From Lenzites betulinus (taxonomy: Eukaryota; Basidiomycota; Agaricomycetes; Polyporales; Polyporaceae), in assembly GCA_022264855.1 (NCBI GenBank), contig JABYQU010000007.1:744001-808000 (forward strand): 64,000 nt of DNA, given 5' to 3'. The position numbers were made by a program, and so were the translations under genes. The notes under the pieces are model-generated. The model ran no database searches and was not told the DNA's origin. It was given only the letters and a program-made list of their open reading frames with translations. This document shows, one piece after another, positions 1 through 8,626 of the stretch (position 1 is the stretch's first letter; every line of letters begins with the position of its first letter).

Positions 1-1098
1 TCAAGTTTTTGGACATGTACTACTAATACTAGTACTATCACTAAAGATTTCTACCACTTGACCCTAATGCAGGGTTTCCTACTTTACTAAGTCTCAGTAG
101 TACTAAGTACACCAGACTCAGACACCGCGAGCGACAAAGTTATATACTACATAGGCTCGTTCATGAAGCAGCCTCTGGTTTTATCTCCCCCAGGCAGACG
201 ATATAAGTAAGATTACATATACGGGTTAGCGGAAGACACTTGTGTGTGGTCCAAGTATGCATATTAAAATTTATGTGTACCCGTCTCCGAAGTTGTACGA
301 ACAGGCATTATAAGAACACAAATATGAAGAGTTATAAGTACTACTTCGAGAAACCATGTGCAGTCTAGCCACAAATCAGCCGCTCTGCGAGCTCAAGGGG
401 CATTCCCCCATCAAACGTCTGCGTTCAGGGTCATGGGAGAGGCAATGGCGGTCAGCTGTTCCATAGAAACGCCAACTGGCCATGATGCACGCTTTGCGCT
501 TGGACTGTGAGGCATGTTGCGGCATACACTCTGAAGGTGCATGAGGACGCGGCGTACCGCGCAACATATAGATCCGGACTCTGGAGCCAGACTATGCGAC
601 ATATCTCAGTTGTTTTGAATTTGCCTTCCAGCCGCAAGAATTCAAGTTGCAGTGTCATAAGGGCGCAGACATCCATGAGAACACTGCGACACGGAGCTTG
701 CTGGACACCCCACTCACATATAGATGTGGCATCACTGCAACCGCAACACTGCGGCGTGACGGAAGAGCGTGCTGGCCAGGTGAGTAGCTCGGAAATAGCA
801 AACGTGCGACAACATGTTACAGCAACGCGTACATCATCTCAAATTCGAACGTCCTGTTTCCTCGCTTCTGACACGGGTCGCGCTTGCGCGATGCCTTCAA
901 GTCGTGTGCCAAGGAATACCGGATCATAGCGTGATAGGGGGGACGTGGAGTAGGCGCGAGAAGACCAGCAGACCCAGCGCAAAGCAGAAGCAGTTTCGAA
1001 GTCGCAGTATTCCAACCATGAGTCGGGTGGGGTATAGGACGCACATCGTAGGGTATAGTTTTTGGACACGGCGACAGATGCGTCACAGGACCACGACT
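1..1098. other. Intergenic, no gene recognised
   Basis: The first ~500 bases are AT-rich and closed in all frames. From about 510 to 1180 there are only short frames that overlap each other on both strands. None shows a recognisable motif or exon-intron pattern. The right end is the 3' flank of the dynactin p25 gene. Confidence 0.5.
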
Positions 1099-1909
1099 CT
1101 ATCCATCTGTGGGCAGTGGCTGGAAGCGAGTGTAGTACTGCTTCGTCTGCGCCTCGACTATTTCTGGCGTGGACTCAGGTAAATCTTCGATGAATCGTCC
1201 TGCAGACACTCGGAACTCCGTTTAGTACGCCTTCTGCGCACGGCGGACCAAAGGGACAGACCTGGTGACCCGGCGAATAGCGCGAGTGCGGGTACCACCG
1301 TATTTGGCGGGACAACGGTGTTGTCCGCAATTTTTGCGCAGTCTTTGATAATCGTGAATTTCCCCTGTAATATCGAACCGTAGAATTGAGCACATATCTC
1401 CAGACAAATGGTGAGAACGTACTATGATACAGTTCTTTCCAATCTCGACATGGTTCCCGATTGTTGCCGCTTCCACGATGGAATTCGCGCCGATGTGGAC
1501 ATGGTCCCCAATCTTCATCGGATAGTAGTTGAAGTTTCCACGGTATGTCTTGTATGGTGGCCTGTCCCCAAGTTCGCCGAATAGCTCCTCATTGTCTCTG
1601 AGCGGCCCTCGACGTACCTCATAACGCAGCCCTCACCGATGAGACAATATCTCCCTAACGATATCACGACCGCATGTCCAGGACCAGTCCTGCGCAGGTC
1701 CCCGCGAATGATTGCCCCGCTTGCGATGATGGTCTTCCCGCCGAGAATGATGTTCTGCGGCCCCGAGATGGTTGCCCTACGGGAGACTTTGTTCCCAGTG
1801 TCCTGAGTCGCCACCAGTGAGCTCAAGTCCAGTCCTCTCTGAGTAATCAAGCGTATTCACCTACCGTCTCAATATACTCTGAGCGCGTGTAGTATATTGG
1901 GAGATCCAT
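1099..1909 (-). CDS. DCTN5: Dynactin subunit 5 (p25), left-handed beta-helix protein
   Basis: Subunit of the pointed-end complex of dynactin, the cofactor of cytoplasmic dynein; p25 helps bind cargo such as endosomes. The model has five exons and about 190 residues, close to the usual p25 length. It starts at 1909 with MDLPIYYTRSEYIET, matching the family N-terminus that ends in EYIET. Spliced exons then read DTGNKVSRRATISGPQNIIL, a run of isoleucine-rich hexapeptide repeats (IIASGAIIRGDL, IGANSIVEAATIGNHVEIGK, ADNTVVPPNTVVPA) forming the beta-helix, then FAGSPGRFIEDLPEST. The protein ends QYYTRFQPLPTDG before a stop at 1099. Introns lie near 1796-1862, 1540-1620, 1368-1425 and 1221-1284; all are GT...AG. 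The start is only 129 bp from the divergent TMEM70-like gene, so the two probably share a promoter. Confidence 0.93.
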
Positions 1910-2038
1910 GATGCTGTGAGTCCAGTCGAGAACCGGGGTCGCGGTCGAGGTCGAGGTCAAGTTGTGTAGACGCGCGTGCAGCGCGCCGCTTCGGACTTCC
2001 TACCTGGCGCTGCATACAGCGACTTCTCTACGCCCACC
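1910..2038. promoter_or_regulatory. Short bidirectional promoter between dynactin p25 and TMEM70-like gene
   Basis: The two start codons diverge and are 129 bp apart, so both promoters must lie in, or very close to, this gap. No clear TATA box is visible. The segment contains a GGTCGCGGTCGAGGTCGAGG stretch near 1930-1955 that could be a binding site; this is inference only. Confidence 0.5.
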
Positions 2039-2981
2039 ATGAGGCCCGTCGGTCTTTCGCTCTTGCTCCGCCCACATCCGCAGCGCTCTACCTTTGTATG
2101 CTCCAGAAGATGCCTCTCCACGCTTCTTGCTCCTAAAAAAGCAGCCGCCCCACTATTCTTGCGCGGTAACAAGCTGCCTACACTCCGACGGCGACTCGCA
2201 ACGGAGGCATCCTTGCCTCCCGCCTCACCCCATGCCGCATCCGGAGTTCAACCTCTAACAGCAGAGACGGCGCCGAAAACTGGTATCGAGGAGGAGTATC
2301 ACGGTCCGCTCGCAACAACCTTCCGCCGGCTCAAGATCCTCTCGCTCTCATCCCTAACGCTCACCTTCGCGCTCACGCCTTTCATATTTGTGCTCGAAAC
2401 TACCTCGAGCGTGCCGCTCGCGGGACGTACCGCGCTCGCCGCCATCGCCATTGCGACGAGCAGCGTCTCTACTGCGCTTGTTGCGTGGTGCGGCCGTCCA
2501 TATGTCACTACCCTGCGCCGACTCGACCTCGACTATTCGGCGAACCAGGGCCCCGACGTCGGTGCAGACCCGCACCAGGGTGCGGCAGTGGTGGAGATGA
2601 CGACTTTAACGCTCGGCCTGCATAAACGCCTCACCACGGTATATGATACGGCGTTCCTAGTCCCCACCAGCCGTCCATTTGCCACGTGGGAGCTTGCAAC
2701 GGCGTTCCAACTTGCCGACTCTGAGGTTCAAGCTGCCCGTGCGGAAGGACGCATTCCCAACGAGGAGACTGTCGCCGAAACGCGCACTGTGGGTGGAGGG
2801 TTACTTGGTCGGTGGATCGTCAGTTGGGATGAGCACGGCGTTGGGACGTGCAAAGAGGTCGGGAAGGTCGTTCGGTGAGTTTGAAATCTTATTTCTTTCC
2901 GTCCAGAGCAAATGCATCTCACATAAAATAAACAGGCACTTCAATGTTCACCAGGAACTGTTGAGTAGGCCTATACGATGA
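2039..2981 (+). CDS. TMEM70-like mitochondrial inner-membrane protein
   Basis: Two exons (2039-2874, 2936-2981) separated by a 61-nt GTGAGT...ACAG intron, 293 residues. The chosen ATG lies in a good context (CACCATGA). An in-frame ATG at 1976 would add 21 residues but falls in the shared promoter. The first ~70 residues are rich in Arg, Ser, Leu and Pro with almost no acidic residues, as in a mitochondrial presequence. After an acidic linker (GIEEEYHGPLATTFRRLKIL) come two hydrophobic helices (about residues 105-130 and 136-158) joined by a short loop, followed by RPYVTTLRRL. This hairpin layout matches TMEM70/TMEM186-type assembly factors of respiratory complexes. The C-terminus after splicing reads RHFNVHQELLSRPIR; reading through the intron would instead stop at 2878. 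Family assignment is moderate; orthology to human TMEM70 is not claimed. Confidence 0.75.
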
Positions 2982-4483
2982 AGCGACACCTCTGTAAGCC
3001 GCGACCGCCCACTCGTTGTAATCGTATGTTGACGACCCAAATACAGGGCCGATATACGTATTGGATAATATTTTTGCACTAGCGTACAAACTCAGTCTGG
3101 TCTCCCGGCCGCTAATCCACGCACATCCACGCGGAAAGATAATACGTCCCAGGCGCCGTTGGAATATGAGGCATTCGAGCCCCGAATTACATGGCTCGTT
3201 CGCCCCCCTTCGTGGATCCAGACAGTCGCCAATTTTGCGTTCCATAACGGGATCCTCAAATAGGCGCCACCTTCGTGGCGTCGGTGGCTGTGCTAGAGTT
3301 GGACCAGCATGAACGCCTCCGAGACTCCACGTGGACGCAACTCTTTTCAATACCAAGATTTATGGTCTGATAATTCGAAATATTGGAAGTTGCAACTATC
3401 ACTGCACAGATATGCCAGTTTAGCGGCTAAATGACGCAAAGCAGCACATTGGCCGTCGTGCCTCACCTTGCTTGCCTTGTGTGTTTTGCGGTCTCCGAAC
3501 GGTTGACCTCTGTAAAGTCGGTGGTGAGCTTCGGCTCATCCCAATGTTACCAACCTATACGTGGATCATACCACCATGATGAAGCCATTCGTTCAGGTCT
3601 CCGGGTACGTCGTGTTCGCCGAACATCATCGTATCGATACGTGGTACTGTCCACTAGTACGCGAATTTCTAGGTTAAATGCCTTGCCTCGGACGTCGTTT
3701 AATTCTTGGATCAACTACCCTCGTACGCCAGCTATATTCTTCACAGAAGGCGACATTGACTCCGGATTGTCGACCATCTCCTTCGACACGCCCTCTGTCT
3801 CAGAAAATACCTTTCACTCCGCCGGATATTTTAGTCCCTCTGGCTGAATCCCTTTGGTATATCTTGTATGATGCTTTCATCAGCATCCCGGTCCTGATGG
3901 ATATATGGACCGTCAAGTATTGGCCCCCCGTGGATTTAGGGCGTTCGCCCTATTTGAGGTATGTTCGTATCGGCTTTCGGGTATTCTTCGAGGTTTAACG
4001 CAAGCACACTTCTTATGTGCGCCAGAGCGATCTCCTCGCACCCCGGCCATACCTCTGATGGTGTTCGAAAGTTTCCAGTACGACGTTCCCTCGGGCGGCA
4101 ATGACCATTAGGATGCGACCCCAGGACACAGGCTCTACCGTCGCCGTCATCTCCTCTCGGACGAGCACACTCCTGGGGAACCTTCCCCGTGGACTCCGAC
4201 TCCGAGCTGCCCTTCTGACCTACCATCTCGCATCTCGGGATTGTAGACTCACCTCATCCATCCCTGTTATTCTCGCTGTAAACTGGGCATATTTTAGCGT
4301 CTACATCAACGGCGCCGATGTTACCGAAGACAATGGGCATTCTGGCAGAGCCATGCTGGTCTAGAACAGTGACAGTCACTCTTTCTCCTGGGCGCTTTCC
4401 TCACTCGGCTACCGGCGCCTCTCGCTGAAGTTCAACTTACACTCTCTCCAAACGTCGTCGCTACCCTCATCCACTTCCCCCGA
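2982..4483. other. Gene-free interval with short open frames, unassigned
   Basis: A minus-strand frame (3356 to 2919, 145 codons) overlaps the 3' end of the TMEM70-like gene. Several plus-strand frames lie between 3431 and 4364. The plus frames shift phase repeatedly (near 3680, 3840, 3990 and 4100) without clean splice sites between them, which is how a decayed gene looks. A hydrophobic stretch reads ESLWYILYDAFISIPVLMDI at about 3845-3905. No family could be named. The last ~100 bp are CT-rich and probably form the 5' region of the next gene. Confidence 0.4.
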
Positions 4484-5281
4484 ATGTCGTCCCATTCCAC
4501 CGACTCATCCGACACGACCGTGCCAGCCCGGCTCAAGGGCTACGCGTATCCAGACAATTCTCCGGCTCTAGGCATTTCGCACAGTATCGAGAAATTCCGC
4601 AGGCTCACGGAGAGCACGCGACATCTCGCGCGCGACATCCGGCTGGACGACGCATCCACAACGGGGGGCTGGCTACTCAGCGATGGTAAAGAGGACGACG
4701 AAATAGCTTGGTGCGCAGGGGCGCGCGAGTTGGATACATGGCGCTTCCAAGTTCACAAGCATCGCGGGGTGGACTCGGACGATCTCTGCGCGGAGGATCC
4801 CGCAACCCTCTCTACTACCCTAGCTCATCCGAGGCCCTCTATCCTCGGTTTCCATCGCCCGAAGTCAGCCTCCACCCCCGAGCTCGAGTCCAGCACAGAC
4901 TCGGACTCGGACTCCTCCGACTCCGACTATGCGCCCATGGTCGTCCGCGTTTTTGGGGTTCCAGTACACACCCGAGTCGGTGTCACCGTCTACCCTGTGT
5001 CCAGCCTCGAGGACGAAGACGAGGACGAGCGCGAGTACCTACGCGCAGCGCTCAACGTCCGGGGGGACGACCCCACGCCCCACGCGGGGTGGTGGCCTGT
5101 CGCGGACAATGTCAGCGACCATCACGACGACGGGCGAGGCAAGACGCGGCGCTCGGTCACGGGTTGGTACCCGCATCGGTTCGACCTGGTTACGTGGGTG
5201 TTCCCCCGAGCTCAGTGGGGCGGATGGGACGAGCCGTTTGTGGAGCCGGAGGACGACGAGGAGTGCGTGAACACGGCGTAG
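4484..5281 (+). CDS. Hypothetical acidic protein, single exon
   Basis: 265 codons uninterrupted by introns. Not recognised. The first ~100 residues contain a charged, Ser/Thr-rich stretch (TDSSDTTVPARLKGYAYPDN). About residues 130-150 form a Ser/Asp tract (TDSDSDSSDSDYAP) typical of casein-kinase-2-type disorder. Residues 150-175 read like a small folded segment (MVVRVFGVPVHTRVGVTVYP), followed by an acidic run (LEDEDEDERE) and a Trp-rich C-terminal half (HAGWWPV, GWYPHRFDLVTWVF, QWGGWDEP). The CT-rich leader just upstream and the strong codon bias suggest a real gene. It converges on the Ppm1 gene, with about 525 bp between stops. It is probably a lineage-specific protein; no function is proposed. 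Confidence 0.65.
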   Translation: MSSHSTDSSDTTVPARLKGYAYPDNSPALGISHSIEKFRRLTESTRHLARDIRLDDASTTGGWLLSDGKEDDEIAWCAGARELDTWRFQVHKHRGVDSDDLCAEDPATLSTTLAHPRPSILGFHRPKSASTPELESSTDSDSDSSDSDYAPMVVRVFGVPVHTRVGVTVYPVSSLEDEDEDEREYLRAALNVRGDDPTPHAGWWPVADNVSDHHDDGRGKTRRSVTGWYPHRFDLVTWVFPRAQWGGWDEPFVEPEDDEECVNTA

Positions 5282-5806
5282 ACGAACGGTCATCGGGTCC
5301 AATTTTACTCTCCGTCTTTCCCTCGCTCGATTTGTATGGATTGGATATCGGACTTGCAATGTGTGCTCATATCTAGGACTGTATTTTGACATATCTGCTC
5401 ATGCGACAGTAAATATCAACTAGTGTACAAATGGTTTCCTGTTTCTGCGTATCGAATTTTATCATGAGTCGACTCAGGCTGAGGACGGTCGACTCCCAAA
5501 TACGAGTACTTGTTCTCTTACACGAGACCCTATTCGATACGCATTCAAGGCATCCATATAGCAACACTCTCACCCGCGAGGCTACCTCTCTTCTCATCCC
5601 CTTACATATGTCAGGCCACCCTTCGTACCATAGCCAGTAGACACCGCGGCTGTATTGCCTACCATAGGGCTTGGCCCTCGAGGGCAATAAACACGGATCC
5701 AAAAAACAAACAAACCCGCGAGGCTGGCATTGGTAAATTACATACAGTCTGTGTTATTACTTCCTGCCCTTTCACGGAGCACTCAACTTCATACCTCTCA
5801 CACTGG
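5282..5806. other. Convergent 3' intergenic region
   Basis: Lies between two stop codons that face each other. It is AT-richer than the flanking genes and carries AATAAA-like stretches (for example CAATAAACA near 5685). I see no coding signal; it presumably holds the two 3' ends. Confidence 0.5.
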
Positions 5807-7119
5807 CTACTTTCGTTTAATCTCCCATCCCAGCCACTTTGCCGTCAGCCCACTCGCGTTGGTTGGGAGCTTGAGGCCCCACGAGATCGCGTAATGGGCG
5901 AGCACAAGTTCGAGCTCCTCAATTTCATCGAGCATCTCCAATTCAGATATCCTGCAGTCAGTGCGGCATGTCAATCAACCACGCAACACACGAATGAAAC
6001 ACAGGAAGAGCCAGTAGGCAAGACGAACCGTTCGCGCTCGGCGGAGTCAACATACTCGCGTCGGATGTCTTTCAGGGTGAGCGCCTCAGCCATATCCCAT
6101 CCGTGCCGCAGAAAGCGGGTCGGAAGAAGTTCGAAAGTTGTGTACATCTCCGCCCCGGGTAGTGTGACGTTTCGTGCCTTCGCGTAATATAGTTCAGCGC
6201 CAGTCGGATATGGCATATCCGTAAGAGAGTGTACGGACCTTCAGGTTGTTTACCATGACCCTTCCAAACGAATCATTGAGGGCAAACATTTCGTAGACCA
6301 CGCATCCGAGCGGCGCGGACAAGAACTTGGTGTACCACTCAAGCACAGCGCTGGAAGCGGCGGGGCTCATGTATGCCAGTACGCATTCAAATATGAGGAG
6401 AGTTGGAACGGTTGGAGAAAGCAAGGGCGCAGGTCCAGTAGTTAGGAGGGGCGCGAGGGACTCCGCGGGAGGTTTCCGCAGGTCCGACGCAAGGAGATTG
6501 TATATCGGAGAGTGGAGTGTTGCCCCTCCATTGCCTGTAGGAGGATATAGTGAGATGGGTTGGACATGAGATATGCGCAGCGGTGCACACAAGTAGTGCA
6601 TACGGGTGGCCGCACTTACCTAGCGCGACCTCCTCTGGCTTCCCGAGAGGTGCGCTTAGCTCCTTGCTCTTGCGGATCGCCATCGCTTTCTTGGTCGTGA
6701 CCTCAGGAAAGTCAATCTCAACGTAGCGCGTAAGCACGTCTTTCTTCGCGCCAGTCTGCCTGAACGCACGGGTCAGAACTCCGCGCTGCATACCGCTCTG
6801 TGCGTACGCACCGCGATCCGCCAGAAGCGCGTATCGCTCCCAGCTCCCATGCTCACGATCTGGCAGTGTTTCCCGTCTTCAGCGCAAAGCGTGAGCCACC
6901 CGTCCACAAGCTCGTCTAGCCCCTCAGATCGCACATATGTGCCAATGTTAATCAAGGGCGGGCGCGGCGGCTGGAGGTGTGCGCGCGGAACGAGCGCTGA
7001 GATGAACGGATCGGTGAGATAGCCTTTCTGAACGGCAGACAGGCGAGCGAGAGCCGCGTCGTTGTCGGTTGCGCGGATGGCGGCGTCGCCCTCGGGAGGC
7101 GTTGGCGCGGCGGGAACAT
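5807..7119 (-). CDS. PPM1: Leucine carboxyl methyltransferase 1 (PP2A methyltransferase)
   Basis: Methylates the C-terminal leucine carboxylate of PP2A catalytic subunits using S-adenosylmethionine, which controls assembly of PP2A holoenzymes. Five exons can be spliced. The first carries ATDNDAALARLSAVQKGYL, the INIGTYVRSEGLDELVD block and the SAM-binding motif VSMGAGSDTRFWRIA. The second has VEIDFPEVTTKKAMAIRKSK. The third has TLLIFECVLAYM and VYEMFALNDSFGRVMVNNLK. The fourth has ARNVTLPGAEMYTTFELLPT, and the last ISELEMLDEIEELELVLAHY through to WLGWEIKRK. Total length is about 360 residues, normal for the family. Oddity: no in-frame ATG precedes the first exon. The two available ATGs (7119 and 7170) are in another frame, so the start needs a one-base shift, a non-AUG start or an unseen short exon. 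The start given is approximate. Divergent from TIM22. Confidence 0.9.
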
Positions 7120-7296
7120 GGCGGCGAGAGACCAAGGTGCGGTTAATAACAATTGCCCATATCGAGGCATAGCGCGCTTAGTCAGCAGAAATATCGCAGC
7201 AAACGCGCGCGGCGCGGTGGCTTCGCATGTCTAGTCGTCGGTGGACGGCTTGCTCACTCTCCTCGACCTCGACGGGCCTCTCGACGACCCCGCGCG
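7120..7296. promoter_or_regulatory. Bidirectional promoter of Ppm1 and TIM22
   Basis: About 180 bp separate the divergent start regions. The segment is GC-rich, with CGCGCGCGGCGCGG near 7203-7217 and a CT-rich tract (CTCACTCTCCTCGACCTCGA) just before the TIM22 start. No TATA box is visible. Confidence 0.5.
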
Positions 7297-8018
7297 ATGA
7301 ACAATCTACCGCTGGTCGCCCCCGTCTTCCCTGCTGGCAAGGAGCCCCTTCCGCCAGGGATCAGCGACGAAGAGCGTGATGCCTACCTCCAGGCGAAGAA
7401 GTACCAGGACTACATGACAATGGGCATGGAGTCCTGCGTAGCGAAGACAATCATCGCCGGTGGTGGAGGTACGTGTCTCTCTTCTCACATGCGAATAAAC
7501 GTCGGGAATGGACTGCTACAAGCTCCCACGTCTGGTCAGGTTTCGCGATCGGCGCGTTCTTCTCCCTCATGAGCTCCTCATTCGCGTACGAAGACCCCCT
7601 ACTACGGCAAAATCTCAGCACGCAGCAGAAGGCTCGCGAAATCTTCAAGGAGATGGGGCGGGGCATGTATCGCAGTGGAAAGGGCTTCGGTAAGGTCGGC
7701 GCGCTCTTCGCCGGCATTGAATGCGTGATCGAGTCGGTAAGTTCGCGCTCTCACAACATGAAGGAGCCAGAGCTGACCCTTTGCTTAGTATCGGGCACGA
7801 AATGATATGGTCAACCCCGTCGCTGCCGGCTTCGTTGCCGGTGGTATCCTTGCACGAAATTCGGGACCAAAAGCTGTCTTCGGCGGTGGCCTAGCGTTTG
7901 CCGCCTTCTCAGCTGCCATTGATCTGTTCCTACGGCGAGAGACTGCTGAGTGCGTGATGGTTCTCCCTCCATAACCTCCGTAATCACTGACTGGAAGCCT
8001 TCATATAGCGAGGATTGA
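7297..8018 (+). CDS. TIM22: Mitochondrial import translocase subunit Tim22
   Basis: Channel-forming subunit of the TIM22 carrier translocase, which inserts multispanning proteins into the mitochondrial inner membrane. Four exons (7297-7468, 7540-7736, 7789-7949, 8009-8018) give 179 residues, the expected size. The N-terminus ends in [20 protein letters not shown], with the Cys conserved in the Tim17/22/23 family at the intermembrane-space face. Then follow a Gly-rich helix ([14 protein letters not shown]), the loop with [20 protein letters not shown], a second helix ([20 protein letters not shown]) and [20 protein letters not shown] as the third and fourth spans. The last exon is only 10 nt and gives the C-terminus ETADED; reading through the last intron would instead give ECVMVLPP. 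The GT...AG boundaries and the spliced tail support the four-exon model. Confidence 0.95.
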
Positions 8019-8626
8019 TCTATAGACATGGTGTATAACTTATTTCCTGTATGATACCTGCAACTAATCGGCTTTGCACTGCTCCTTCATCCTGGCAGCG
8101 CCGTACATCAAGTATAAAGTGGGCCGTAGGTCCAGCTGCCATGGCAGTGCTTCTGTCTGCCTCTAGGATACTTGTTGAAGCTCCCCTACTAGGTAGTTAA
8201 CAACGTTCTGGGCTATACAACGATCCGACTTGGGGTCTTACCATCTGTAGCAACTTTGGGCGAGAAAGAAATGACTTCTCGGCGACTGGGGTTTTCTTTC
8301 AGAGGTCACAACAAATAAACAAACTTGAAATCAAGGTGGGCACAATGAAGCAGCCTCGTGTATTTGATCGCTGAGCTTGAACTTGTTCCCGTCAACCACA
8401 GCCCACTGTAGTCCATTGTCCGTTGGGCGGGCGCCATTGATAAACCTGGCACGCGAGCTCAACCTATTTAGATCATGTACATGAACTTGAACTTGTTGCT
8501 CCTTATTGCTCGTAAGCTCTCTCCGTCACTCTGACCACTTCAACCACCTCTATCCAAGCCAACTCGCCGAGCACTGCAACACCTTAGACATCAACTCGGA
8601 CCTGAACAGTCGTCTTCAACGTCGAT
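8019..8626. other. 5' flank of first FunK1 gene
   Basis: No gene is seen. A frame from 8506 runs into the kinase gene in a different phase and looks like a shadow. Upstream of the start codon the sequence is CT/CA-rich (8515-8560), as in many fungal leaders. Confidence 0.45.
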
